Shown piece by piece: positions 47,306-59,880 of a stretch of DNA of 64,000 bases. The stretch comes from Linanthus parryae. Lineage: Eukaryota > Streptophyta > Magnoliopsida > Ericales > Polemoniaceae. Location of the stretch: the NCBI GenBank assembly GCA_023055425.1, contig JALGPY010000010.1:49967863-50031862 (forward strand), in the 5' to 3' direction. The notes under the pieces were generated by a model. That model was given only the letters and a program-made list of their open reading frames with translations, made no database searches and was not told the DNA's origin. The position numbers and the translations under genes were made by a program. Numbering within the stretch: the first letter of the stretch is position 1; the number at the start of each line of letters is the position of its first letter.

Positions 47306-48893
47306 TGACGCGAATTCTTTACGCGCTTAAACGCAAGTATACGGTCAAGTAGTATTTGAGGGTATTTTACGACTCCGAGTATCGAACCCAAGGGAATTTA
47401 CGATTACTAGCTAACTAGAAATTAACTTTACGATATCTAAGTAACAAGTAAAAAGTTGTTTGATTGTATAAAGTCGTCGCCCACAAACAAGCGACTAAAA
47501 TTAAATAACAATTAACTAAATATTTTTATAGGGTTTTCACTTTAAACAAAGATAAATTGTGATTTGATTACGATTAATGAGGAAGAACTAGACAATTGAT
47601 GATCCCTAGGGTTGTTAACGATTTCCGGAATTATGCATGAAACACTCTACTCACGTTCTAGTTATATCGGGTAATGCTCATCACGATCTTCTCTCGATCT
47701 CACGTGAATTCGTGTAAACAATAGATTTCGGGTCCTCTCGGTCCACCTCCGTCTATTACTACAATCTAATTGATTTTTTAGGCTCATTCACCGGGTCCTA
47801 TCGGTCCACCGAATTCACTAAGTTCTAACAAAAATCAATCGAAACTACCCTCACACGATTAATCAAGTTTCTATCTCCTCTCGGTCTCAAGAAACTACAA
47901 GATCACCTACAATATTCTTTAACATGTATCAAAAAGTTCACTTTCGTGCAACAATCTCAACGACTAGTATCCTAAGGGTGATCAAGCCGAGAATACTAAG
48001 AATGAAGTACAAGAATATGTAAGATAACAAGAACATTCATAAACTTTAAGCAAACGCATGTATCATGTCCAAAATTCGAAAAAACGTCTTCAAACCCAAG
48101 TTTCTCATCAATCACCTAGCTTGAGAAGTTTAGCTAGACATAATAGTGTTCAACATATCCAAAATAATGAAGTTCATGAAGAATAGAAGAAGAAAAGATG
48201 ATCAAACGCTTGAATCTTCAATGTTGATGATCTTCCAAGCTCCTAGCTTTGTCTCCCGTCTTCCTTAGCTCCCTAGACTTCAAATATGCGTCAATATCTT
48301 GTTCTTAGGTCGTCCTCCCCGTTTTTCACCAGCTGGGAACGCTTTTTAATGAAAACAAGCCGAAATTGCACTTCAGCCCCTCTACTTTGTAATTCACGGA
48401 CAGAATTATTTGCTGATTTTGCGCGGGCTGTATCTCCCTCATACGGACTCGTCTTCGGACCTACCATATACCATTGGAAAGCTACGGATGTCTACTTTCC
48501 AATGACGCAAGTCTTGCTTCAAAATTATTTGTAGATTTTCCTGGGCATCGAAAAGAGTGAAGGCTGGTCCTGTGTGACTTTTCCAACTTTTCTTCGTTTG
48601 TGCATCTCCTTTTCACCTCTTCATCTAGCTCCATTCCAAGCATATCCAAGCATCTCATAAGCTCCATTGCACCTATTTTACATGAGATACACAACACTAA
48701 ACAACCCGTGCAATTATCATAGCAAATATGAGAGAAAACATGCACAAATAAGCTAGAAACACAACTTTTCACTCTTAGGCTTAGAAATAGTCAAATTCAC
48801 ATATTTGTGCAAATATAACATATAAATCATGTGAAATAAGCCTATTACAAATAATATGGAAGTATAAAAATAACTCCTAAAAGAGAGTTATCA
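47306..48893 (-). repeat. 5' LTR (in element orientation) of the Athila-like element
   Basis: 1588 bp. Small frames inside it are identical to those in the other LTR. The flanking GTAGC repeat lies at 48894-48898. Confidence 0.95.
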
Positions 48894-48898
48894 GTAGC

Positions 48899-49985
48899 TC
48901 AATGTTGGAGTACCAATACGAGATAATCCATCGAATAGTTGACAAGATACCTTTAGCTCCTGCATGTAAGGGGTCGACTGTGCTGCATGACCTATAATGG
49001 AAGTGTCGTGATCTTTCTTATGATTCCAGGCAACGAAGGATTTCAGAATCAGGCTTCCAAGAGGCATATACTAAGAAAACATTAAGTTCTTTAGTGTGAA
49101 GAACCCTGTTGACAGAGGGAATCTATTCTAAAAGAATTGAGCATGACTTGGAACTGACACTCTATGCTGCTATATCCATTTGCAACACGCGGTACGAGAC
49201 TGCCTAGATTGGAATCGATGATAAAGATAGACGACTTTTAGTGAAGATTTGGTTGTCTTGTGTTTGAGTTCATGACGATGGAAATTTTTTGTATCGTATT
49301 TATCAAAGAGTTACTATGAAGATGAGTGAAACTTGATCACCCGTTTTTGATAAAACGTTGGATAGAGAATAAAATCATTCAACATGACTGGGGTGAGATT
49401 GAATTTTGCTAAAACAGTATTATATTTTTCTTAGAACATTTTTGGCTTTCTCAGTCACCGGATGTGCATCGGTGGTCGGCTTATGCTGAGTCCGGTGCCC
49501 GACTGCCACAAAACCGGTGCCCAAGTCTACTTTGAAGCATTTTTTTTGTTCAGTTGGTTGTTTGTGTCCCCCACCCTCTCTCTCTCTCTCACTTTCTCTC
49601 CTCCCCCCAGCACATGCACCCTACCTCGCCGCCATCTCTCTCTTGCTTTTCACACTCTCTTAACTTCGCTTGTCAACACAAACACTCACACTCGTAAGTC
49701 TCATACACCCGGCCACCGGACTAAAACCCATCCACCGCCCCACCCTAACCGGTCACCGACCATCTCCACCCAAGAACAAAAAATTGACCAAAACTCTAAA
49801 AAATCCGGTCATTAGATTTCCTACTCACGCACCTATATTTTCTCAAATTCCAAAATTATTGAGCTTAAGTTGGGGTTAACCAAACCGTATTTTCCAAACA
49901 ATCCCCATAAAAATCAGAGAAATGATACAAAAAGAAATTGTTTCACATAAAAAAGTAAGAACCGAACCAAAATTTCAAATGGAAA
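48899..49985. other. No gene seen
   Basis: Degenerate sequence. A pyrimidine-rich block (49560-49830, CTCTCTCTC and CCACCG motifs) resembles a promoter or 5' leader of a plant gene. No coding frame is supported. Confidence 0.4.
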
Positions 49986-50016
49986 GATGTGAAGTTTCTT
50001 AATCCACGGCTACTGC

Positions 50017-50430
50017 AAACCCTAGCTCCGAATCTCTCTTCTATTTAAGCCGATTTATACATCCTTCTTGACCTCATCGCCGCCGCCGACGACGAATAGC
50101 CTGTCGGATTCATCTGAAAGAAGAGGCCTGCGAGATGACCAATTGTTTCACCGTTCATGGTGAGATACTTCTCCCTTCAGCCAGTAATCGCCCTCCGACG
50201 TGTTTTTGAAGATATGATGTAAGAGACCTCTCATTTGAAATTTTAGTTTCTGGGTTTTGAATTTAATGGAGTGGTTCGAATTGGGTCTCTTTTGCTCATT
50301 GATTTCCGATTCCTGTTACAGAAACTGAGAGACATGAAGAAGACAATGGCGAAGAACATCTCTCTGGTGTACAGCAAGTTCAACTCGACAGTTCTTTTTA
50401 CAAACTGGGTAACAGTTCTTTATTTGATTG
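50017..50430 (+). pseudogene. Possible 5' end of a host gene
   Basis: A telo-box (AAACCCTA, 50017-50024) and a TATA-like TATTTAAG (50042-50049) precede a short leader and an ATG at 50135 (MTNCFTVH). A plausible intron starts at GTGAGATA (about 50160) and ends at TTACAG before 50321, followed by a second exon frame ending at CTGG/GTAACAG near 50407. Telo-box plus TATA promoters are common for housekeeping genes. The protein is not recognised and nothing clear follows downstream, so this is probably a broken gene start. Confidence 0.3.
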
Positions 50431-50525
50431 TGAGTTGTTTGATTCATCTGTGATCCCCCCTGGTTATGTCTGTAAAGCATCCTATGCTGTAAAACTATAC
50501 TTATATGCAGACTGCAGGCATTCAT

Positions 50526-52279
50526 GACGTTTTATTCACAAGCACACCATACTAAATAAAAGTATAAATTCACAATTAAAAATTATAATAGGCTTAGTTA
50601 GAAAAACGGGCTTACTTTTGAAATTTGAATGGAAGAGCGAGTGTTGTGAGATTCAGGAGATGTATTCTTTCTATTCAACGAGGGAGTTTTGTTTTTCCTG
50701 GTCATCATTGACTAATAGGAAGGCTCAAACAATGTTGTGTTTATTATATAGACACTCGCAGCCTCTTAATACTGTCCTTTGATTGGTTTATTTTAACAGT
50801 GAAACCCGAATCAGATATCTGAAGTCTTCTAACTTAGTGATTTTGTTTCGGTAGGCACTCTTTTCAGTAAGAAAGATGCTATATTTCGCCGTTTTCCTTA
50901 ACCGCACTTGTCATCGTAAGATTTAGATCTTACTGTTTTGTTCATTTTTTTAAAAAAAATGTACTAACCAGTTCGAGAACACCCAGTGTTGCCCACCTGA
51001 CTCAACCTTCTCTTTTAGTTGGCATCCCTCCACACATTTCTTTAATTTCACTAAATACCATGGAAAGGAGAAGCTAGCCTTATTGCACCCGTCAACTTAG
51101 AGTTGACTACCCGTGTACGCAAGTTTAGGTTGAAAAAGAGCAGGAATCGAGCTTCCCCATTCTCCACGACTTGAAGTCAATTAGAATGGTCTAATAAAGC
51201 CTCCGTGTAGTCATCCATTTCTCTGTAGCATGTTGGTCTCGATGTCTAAGCAACATGTTTGTCGTCAGAATCACCACTCTCTATCCTCAAAAGCTCGTTG
51301 ATTCATTTCCTTTCCGTAGAGACCGAAGTACCATGTTGGGAGCTAGTCTCTAACTTCTCTCTTTGGACCGTAGAAATTCTACTTCTCCATCAAGCTTGCA
51401 AAAGAAAGTACTCGATTAATTTCCCGTCCGCATCACATGAAATAGCGAATTGCGTGCCGTTATTTCTTTTTTCCTGAGAGGCACATAGCCTACTCGAAAT
51501 GCTCTCCAACAAAAGAAGATTGCCAGTCTATGGAAGGTTGCGTAAAAAATGATAGTACGAGTGTTTTATAGCTTTCTATATGTTTGAAACAAATAATTAT
51601 TTTCATTCCCTCACACCTGTTCCTTGACATTAAGATGGATATGGAGAAGTTTGTAACGACGGGCAAAGTTCGATGCCATAAGCCAATGAATCATTCAAAT
51701 ATCGTTTCTTTTCAGTTCTATTTAATAAACAAGTGAATTCATGTCCTTAACTAGTTGTGATGAAACAGGTAAAATTCTGCAATCCATGATCTGGTTTTAT
51801 GGTTATTCTGCCAAAATTGCCATGATCCTGTGTAGAATCTATAGTTTGAAAGCCTTATTTTTTTTACTAATCTTGTTGTTCGTAATAAACATAATAAAGT
51901 TATCTATAATATCTCCCACCAATTTGTTACAAGAAACATATTATAGATTTACTAGATTTTTAGCATTAGTAGAAGAATTGCATGATCTTTAAAAGATTGT
52001 CGCTAGAGGTTATTTATAGTATTAAGAAAATAAGATTTTGGGGTTCAATTGGTTGTATAATATTAAATGCATAGCTATGGTTAGTATCCTGGAGACTTGT
52101 GGTATCGACCCCCAGGAGACTTCTGCGTAAGCATCCAACATAAATTCAACTGATCTTACTATTTCTTTTGTGGTTTAAGCGAGCTGGTATGCAAGTTGGA
52201 TGTGAAGAACTGGTTAATTTTAGATAAACTGAACCTCTTAGCTAATGTAAACTGGGAATGGAATAAAATATTAAAAGAA
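50526..52279. other. No gene seen
   Basis: AT-rich sequence with scattered short frames, none with a recognisable domain. No transposon ends were found. Confidence 0.4.
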
Positions 52280-52479
52280 TCTCCAAGGACTTTAAAAATC
52301 TCCCAGAACATGTTCTAACAGATTGAAGTGCAAATGGTTGAAAACTGAGATTACTGGTAAAGTTGTATGGTTAGTCAATCCATGTACTCTTTGGGAGCTC
52401 ACGAAGCTTAAATGCGGTATCTCAACATATAATTTGTTTATACTTATTTGAGATATTTGTACAAATTCATTTAAGGGTC

Positions 52480-52890
52480 TATTTTTTGACAGCCACACAC
52501 TTCTATAGGGAAAATATATACTCACTGAGATCGTCTCGTGTAATTATAAATTTAATGTAAACACTCGAGAAATTAACTATTGTGACTGCAATTAATGTGA
52601 TGTATTCACTAGTAATCTACGGCGGAATTTATAAAAGAGGCCGTTTCAGGTGCACTCTTACTATATTTTGGAAAATGTTAATGGAGTTGGGTTGATCGGC
52701 AAGTGGTTGGACAAACTTTTTTCTGACACTTTATCTTCCCTCAGAACAAAATTGCCTTCCAGACAAGTGTTTTGTCAAAAATCTGAATATACCTACGAGC
52801 TTTTGCTACCACTGTTTCTTTCACCCACGGCACATATACATGCACCTCATGTTGAGTCAGAGCATCAACTTCAAAACTTTGCAGATTGAG
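52480..52890 (+). pseudogene. F-box gene remnant, 5' end
   Basis: Around 52695-52800 the frame WLDKLFSDTLSSLRTKLPSR resembles a decayed F-box (compare the LSSLxTKLAF of the intact copies). The upstream 200 bp is similar to 54690-54890 (ACTGCAATTAATGTGAT, ATCTACGGCGGAAT), so both carry the same ancestral gene start. Nothing downstream matches the LRR region. Confidence 0.4.
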
Positions 52891-54689
52891 TGCTTCTCAT
52901 CTATGAGCTGCCATATATCATCTATCTTGAAGGTCTGTTAGAGGACATGAGAGAATACTTGAACTAGAAAAATCTTCTTAAACTTTTTCTTTGCCCATTT
53001 TACTTGTGGGTCATTGGTAAGCCTTCTTTTTAGGAATGCATAAACAGTTTATAACTGCCTGAGATGGTCTCCTTTTGTCGAATGTCAAGTGACATGTCGT
53101 TTACGTCACCAATCCCGTTGTAAGCTTCGCCAAAAATGTTACTTTTGTTGTTCGATTCTTCAAGTGTTGAAACCATATAAATTTATGGAAATTTGCACCG
53201 AGATGACAATTTAGATCTCTGCTTATTTACTCTTAAAAAGTTAAAAAGTTGGGTTGCGCAAAATGTACTGTGATGGTCACAAGGTTGTTCTCAACGTCAA
53301 AAACTTCTTAATAATTTGTTAATTATTAATGATGACACTGCACTATCTAAAACACAAACAACTTGGAATCCGTAGTAGATGCATATATGTGTGTCTTATT
53401 ATTTGAGGATTGTTAGAACTCAGTTATGCAGAACGGGAGCTAGAGCTTCTTACAAGAATTATCAATTCAAAAAGTTGATATAGCGGTACGTGAGACTCAA
53501 TCTTTAAAGGGATATATTATATCAACGATCAAAAATATGATACAAATAATGAATACATAAATATAAATGATCTTTGAATCGCTATTAAAACTAGCATCTC
53601 TAAGTGTCGAGATCACCTAGTCCAAAACCTTAAATACAATAAGGCCAATAGAGATCCCGCTGCCACAAAATAACCATTTATATTGCGTCACATAAAATAG
53701 CACAAAATAATAATATCTATACTTAATCATATAACCTGTCATATTGTAAAGTAATTGGACAACTCCAGTTTACGATCACATTAACAATCCCATATCATCA
53801 ATACCATATTACATATAGCTCCAAAACAACATTTAAATGATCAAATTACGTATAATTTAACTTCAATATATGTGAACACGATTATTCCCTTACCTGAGCT
53901 TTGAAATGAATTGGAATAGCTTAAATAATAAACCGACTATAATCTCCCCATAGAGTGGACAAATCTCTCTTTCAAATAATGGACCTTCCAATCTGGAAAA
54001 TATAATAGGAAGAACTCCTCCCAAAAAAGTAATATTAGGGAAGCGGGGAAGGGAGGTGTGATTTCAAAATGAAGAGGGGAGGTCTATTTATAGAGGGGCT
54101 GCTGTGGGGGTGCCAACTGACATTCTTGGAAAATCTTGGGAGCCTTTTGTAATTATCGCTGGTGAGTTGCAAAAAAACAAGTAGGAGGTGTCACGGATTG
54201 AACCCGCGACGTGACCCATGGGTCATGTGGAACTTTCCGTTTACCCAGCGTCCGCATCCAAGAAATATCTTCAAGTCTGAGGTTTTGATAACACCAAAAT
54301 AAATAAGAAAGATCCATCGTCTCAAAATGGAACCGCCAACTGCCTACAAGCAAGGCACGCGTCCTTCTGCTGTGGCACCCTTCACTATTTTCAATTTGAA
54401 AAATACTTAACATTTGTAGACAAAAGCTTCATCCGAAAGTAACCCTTCCTTTTCTAAATATGTTCAAAGCCACAATATAAATTCAGTACCCGCAATTAAT
54501 TCAACCAAAAAAAACTCACCAATGTTTTGCCTCGCCAAGTTAAATTGCCAAAACAACTCTTAATCAATCTTCTCCACTTTTCGCCAAGTGTCAATCTAAA
54601 TTCTGACAAAACAAATAAACACAATATTAAATTTAATAATATAAGCTTCAAAAAACTGGATTTATTACATTTTATTAAAATTTTGAGAT
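52890..54689. other. No gene seen; one tRNA-like B-box
   Basis: Degenerate DNA. A minus-strand B-box (GGGTTCAATCC, plus 54195-54205) with GACGCTGGGTAAACG upstream may be a SINE remnant, but boxes and ends are too weak for a call. Confidence 0.35.
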
Positions 54690-55015
54690 ACTCGTATGAT
54701 TCACTTAACGATCTATTGTTTGACAACCATGAACATCTATCATCTATATGGAAATGGCAAATGCTCTGAGATGAGATCCTATGGTATATTTATGACTGCA
54801 ATTATTGTGATATATACTCAGTAATAATCTATTGCGGAATATAAAATAGAGAACTTTACAGGTCCACTCTTACAGTCTTCTATATCGTGGCGAATTTTAA
54901 TGGAGGGTAGATTGGCAACTTGGTGGTCGGACTTTTTCCGGCTCTATATTCTCTCAAAACATAATATATCTCCTGGACTAGTGCTTCGTTGAAAAGACCG
55001 AGGTAAGTGGATTGG
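54690..55015 (+). pseudogene. F-box gene remnant, second copy
   Basis: Parallel to 52480-52800: ATTTAAAATGG-type leader, then GATTGGCAACTTGGTGGTCGG and CTCTATATTCTCTCAAAAC at 54905-54960, a decayed F-box. Several stops and indels are present. Confidence 0.35.
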
Positions 55016-56465
55016 AATTAACTCTAAACCCTAATGGTTTTGGAATTCCGGTTCCGCAACCTACACACAGATTCAAAATCCCAGACTTTAAATTGGTGTG
55101 GGTTGCTTGCGATTCATGGTAGACCCCTTGAGGAGCAAACTACAAGGGTGTGAAATACAACATTTGAGACCATTTGGGGTCTTTTGATGCACCCCCTATC
55201 ACAGGGGGGAGGGGGATGTCATAAACCCTTAATATAACAATATGCAGATCATAAGGAATATTTATATGAACTTTGAACAATTTCCTGGAGCACGATTTAA
55301 ATGTTTTGAGAATGTTGTGTTGAGTCTCGTTATTTTAAGATGAAGCGAATTTGTTCTAGAGACATTTTTATTTATTGTAAGGTTCCTATTTGCTTATGGT
55401 GTTGACGAATCTTTACTTGGATTTGGAAGATTAGAGAAGCACATTCTATTAAAGTACATTTTGTAATGGGATTGCCTTGTCAACGAAAGTGATGCAAAAG
55501 CATATCATGTAATTTGTTACAGATCTATATTTTTGGGGTTTCTCTAGGATTACTCTCTACTTATAGGGGTTATGACGTAATATGACATAAACTGAAACTT
55601 CCCTTGGATGATTCAGCTTTTTGAAAAGGTAGAAGCTTCTCCAAGAAGATTCAAACCTCTTAAATGGCAAAAAAGGTGCAGAAGAAGGGATATGCTTTGT
55701 TTAGAAAAATGTGAGGAGCTAAAGCTCTTGTCCAGCTAGGGTTTCAAGTATTGGAGGCTTGGGTTTTGAGGATTCAACCCGTGGCGCCTATCCATCTCTC
55801 TTCGCTGCAGGAGTGCGCGAGGGACTAGCAAAAGCCACTATCCTTGTTGTTTCTATCCGCTGCAGGAGTGCGCGAGAAACTAGCAAGAAGCTATCTTCCT
55901 CTTCCTTTTTTTATGTTTCTCTTTTAGTTTCCTTCTCAACTATGAGAATAGTATTGTACTCTTATAATTTTAACTTATTTAAAATGTTAAGTTCTAGCTA
56001 TTTGCATCAGAAAGGGCCCTAACCATCTCATTTAATTGTCCAGGAAGAAAAGGGAAGTGGTTTAAAACAACCAAGGCGGTAGGGTTTGCAACTGGATGCA
56101 GGCTCTCTAGAATGGTATGTAGAAAACTCGTGAATTCACTAGTGCACATGTATCAAGATATACTAAGAGCTTGCACGGTAAGTACTTTCTTCCAATAGCA
56201 TTTGGCTTTAGAATATTAAATTATATAGCGTGTTGATTGCAGTCAATATGTGCTGGTGAATACATTCATTTAATGTTCTGGTAATTATGCTCATTACGTG
56301 GTAAATTTTAATTGGTATGATTCAATTACAAGTTGATCTTTTCTCATTTCTATCCACGTCAAATTGGAATCTTGCTGCATATGGTGTTTAATGGAGCTCT
56401 GGGATGCCGTTGAATCATGTTTTTCATTTATTAGGTTGTATACTACACATTTGATAGGAGGTTTA
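55016..56465. other. No gene seen; short direct repeat
   Basis: No supported gene. CGCTGCAGGAGTGCGCGAG occurs at 55803 and again at 55858. Confidence 0.4.
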
Positions 56466-57543
56466 TGGTGTGTTTGGACGAAGAAGTTCAAAATAACTAG
56501 GCATTTTGAATGACGGCATTTGGAATGATGGGATACCAAATGTAGGGATAACAAATAATTTGTTCCTTTTTTTAGGAATAATAATCCATTGTTTTGATGA
56601 ACTTTAACATTGAATTCATTGTGAGCTGAATAAAAAAAAAATGGGTTTGTATTAAACTTGTTTAAATGGGCCAAATTGTTGTCGTCTTCTAAATACCCCA
56701 GTGCATTGTTGTAAGTTCCGTTCCGTTCCGTCCGGAACGGGGCGAAATGTTCCGTTTTGACCCAAAACAGAATAAAGCATGTTTCATACCAGTGAGATTT
56801 CGGTCTTATCCGTTTGAATTTGTGCTGATCCGGCCTGATCCGGTCAATCCGGCCGAGATATCATGTGCCGTTCCGGATCATTACATGGATGTGCCAAAAA
56901 TAATCTGTTGTTTCTGGGAATCGAACCCAGCACCGTCTTTTCTGTTATACTTCTTTCCAATATGATATGGCCGTGGTAGTGGACGTTTGGCAAAACGGTA
57001 ACGGTGAAGGTGGTGGGTTGTGGCAGCGGTTTCCCATCAATGAAACAGTGGTAGATGTAGGCCATGGAAGGACTAGTGGTGGTTGAGGTGGGTGGTGGCA
57101 GATTTGTTGCCTACAATATGGCGGCAGTGGTAGAGGTGGTGGTGGGTGGTGCAGAACTGGAGATGGTGTGAGAGGTGGTGAAAGCGGTGGTGGGCAGTTG
57201 TGGTGGATGGTGGTGAAATGGTGGTGGATTGTGGTTAGCGGTGGTGGAATATGACTGCTCGATGGTTCAAAGACTGGTCAGGGAATTTTTTCTCAGCCCT
57301 TTTCGTGCCAAGATGTCTACTAATATAGAAAGATAATGTATAAATCAAGTAGTATCAAACTTGGAATAATAAAATGACACCTATGTTGGTGTCATTTAAA
57401 CATGGAATTAGGATACTCGAAATCAAAATTTTAAAGTGACGGGGAATTTAAAAAATAATAAAATTCAGAGTCATCTTAAATGGCGGGCTTTAAATGCAAA
57501 GTTCTAATGAAATTACAGTTTTTATTCCTCATCCAAACACATA
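56466..57543. mobile_element. Possible DNA transposon with TGTGTTTGGA ends
   Basis: The left end GGTGTGTTTGGACGA and the reverse complement of the right end, TATGTGTTTGGATGA, form a short inverted repeat of a style common in plant PIF/hAT-type elements. No clear target duplication was seen. The interior holds a GTTCCGTTCCG...CGGAACGG palindrome (56714-56742) and a GGTGG-rich block (56996-57252). No transposase. Confidence 0.35.
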
Positions 57544-59009
57544 GTAAAAGTTCAAAACATCCAACTCAGTTCTCATGAGTGTTAATCTTGCATGGTATAT
57601 TGCAGCATCGCCAACCATAAAAGAGATGCATTAGCTTTAGAAGGTCAAGAAGCTGACAAAGTAGTAACATAGCTCTTCAAAATTAGAAATTATGCATTAA
57701 AAGAGCTTATATCTAGATAATTAATAGCTAACCAACCTTCAAGCTGCCACGACAAGAGCAAGGAATCTACATATTTGCATCTTCATCCTCATCCCGGCAT
57801 ATCCTACACTCACCAATCTTCCTGGGAGATGAACAATGGGAATCGATGTGGAATTGCAAAACCCGCCATACCTAAAATGGGCCATTATTTGTCTGATGTA
57901 GCTCACAAAGTTCTATTCGGCACAAGCCCTAGGCTTGTTTGGATATTGATAAATTTGACAAGATCGTACCTCCCTTCAAAATAATCTGCAGCAACAGAGT
58001 AGAAACACCACTATGTCACAAAACAACACCTTTATATGAACATAATCACAATACCATTGAAGAATTTAATGTAAAAAAATGGCAGATTAAGAGGTTATAT
58101 TGTTACCTTTCCAGGTTGGAGTTCATGCCCATTCCAAGAAACATAGGTCTGAATCACATCTTAACCCCCTTCTTTCAGCTTCTGAATTAAGATCTGACCA
58201 TATCTTAAAACCCCACAAAAACCCATCATGAATATGAAGAAGAAAGAACTCCATCTCCCTCATCGCCGATGCTCGGCTGACACGTCAGTGGTGAGGTTCA
58301 ACAACGGCACCAACAGGTTCTTCATCGGAAGAGCCCAGTCCGGATTCGACCTATTTTGGGTGAAAATGAGTTGCGAATGGAGGGTTTTGGCATGGAAGGG
58401 TGGGAATTTTGGTGATTGTACAAGGGCAATTTACTCATTTGACAATTACCTCATATCCGTTTGTTTTTGTTTATGATGTATCCCACCCCTGGTTGAATAT
58501 GATTTTAGGAAAATGTTGGGGGAAGAAAATGACGATGATTTGATATCGCCTGACCCAAACTCAGTAATTAAAAAGGAGGGGATACCAAATCTTTAATGCA
58601 GATCTCAATTATCTTCTTCTCCAGTTCTATAGTGTTCTCGAGAAACTACATGAGAATTTGCAGATGCCATTGAGTTATAGGGATTCCATAAAGAGATTGA
58701 CCAAGAAACTCCAAAGACAACAAAACATATTTGACTTTGAAGTTGAACTTCGTGATATCAAATAGAAGTGTAGTAAAAAGAGTACAATCAGCATTTGAGG
58801 AATGCAATAAATGCCTATATCCAAAAAGGTAAGTAGTTGCACCGGATGAAAAAGTGCCATTTTCATCCACCCGGATAATTTCCTTAATAATTATATTTTA
58901 TGGAAACAAGAATTACAATAGATAAAAATCACACGACTTATGGACTTTATTAGAGTTAATAAGGTAGGAGTAACAAGTAGATTGACCATCAGAGAGAGAA
59001 GAGACACAC
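57544..59009. other. No gene seen
   Basis: Scattered short frames without recognisable domains. No transposon termini identified. Confidence 0.4.
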
Positions 59010-59880
59010 ACAGGATCTGACCTTTGATATTCCTCTAAGAAGCTCCCGCAGGCGTTCTCCGTGAATGTGTTCATGAAAAATCTTCAGATCAATTATGAAC
59101 TTGTATACGTACTTCGGCTAGGCATTCCGAGTACATGTTATAATTGGCCAAACTGTCATCGCTAGTAACCATATATCCAAGAACAAGGGTGTCAAGAACA
59201 TTATTATGCTCAGTACAAGACGGTTTGTGTAACATTAGCTCTACATCTTAAGAGTAAGTGACCAAATATCAAAATTTGTCACATCGCTGCAGTTTTTCAT
59301 TTATACATATAACTTCGACTCTTCAAGAACTAGACAACCAAAACAAAGCTTTCCGGTGAAGTTCACACTAGGATTGGTGATGGAAATTACCCATGTCTTG
59401 AGCTTGGGAAAGTGGACGATGTTACGCAGATTAAGAATCTTTTTTCAAGCAAAAGCGTAAGACTGACGAGTTGGTCAGAATAATAAACACCAAGAGAAAG
59501 GTCCAGACGGGCTTTCCACGGGATAACAACAAAGTCCATTGACATCTCTCTAATTGTAGGATTGAACAGATGACTTAACCAAGTATTCACTTTGCTAACA
59601 TCGTCCTTTAGTAAGCCATCGAGATGAACTAGCTTGAACTGGTGAATGTGTGGCAACCAATAGACGAGGATTACCTGATCCACAAACTTGTCAAAGTTAA
59701 TGCACCGACTCTTGCTAGAATTAAGTTATGAGATGCACGTATCAGGGTCATGAATTAAGGAATCATAAGGAACTGAAACCAGAGAGTTGTTCATCTTTTT
59801 GAAAGAACACTATTAGAGAAGGCAAGTTTTGTCTCGAGTGACGATAGAATTTCAACAAGGTCTTTCGACAATCGAAGGTG
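59010..59880 (-). pseudogene. F-box/LRR pseudogene, array unit 1, minus half
   Basis: The minus-strand F-box is at about 59880-59790 (KDLVEILSSLETKLAF, then SVLSKR). The LRR-like region continues left (LVYWLPHIHQFKLVHLDGLL, DVSKVNTWLSHLFNPTIREM) to the exon that ends KAxRLRELLRGIS near 59010. Stops after SKR and later frameshifts break it. It is head to head with the plus half starting at 59881. Confidence 0.6.

Larger units (their letters stand above)
34888..48893 (-). mobile_element. Athila-like Ty3/gypsy retrotransposon, recent but coding-defective
   Basis: LTRs of exactly 1588 bp (34888-36475 and 47306-48893) are flanked by GTAGC (34883-34887 and 48894-48898). The primer-binding site is tRNA-Asp type. 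The minus-strand order is gag, protease, reverse transcriptase, RNase H, integrase, a long spacer, then an extra ORF; this is Athila/OTA organisation. I count about five differences between the LTRs, four of them transitions, so insertion is recent. Gag-pol nevertheless has at least five in-frame stops plus frameshifts, while the extra ORF is intact. Total length is 14,006 bp. Confidence 0.92.

Noticed and set aside
54150..54260. tRNA-like sequence with GGGTTCAATCC
   Set aside because: The A-box is poor and no arms pair; kept only as a possible SINE remnant.
56904..56936. Minus-strand B-box GGTTCGATTCC suggesting a tRNA gene
   Set aside because: No A-box or acceptor stem upstream; only a 3' half at most.
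57000..57252. GGTGG-rich stretch as a glycine-rich protein or CRISPR-like array
   Set aside because: Irregular simple-sequence repeat without constant spacers or an open frame.
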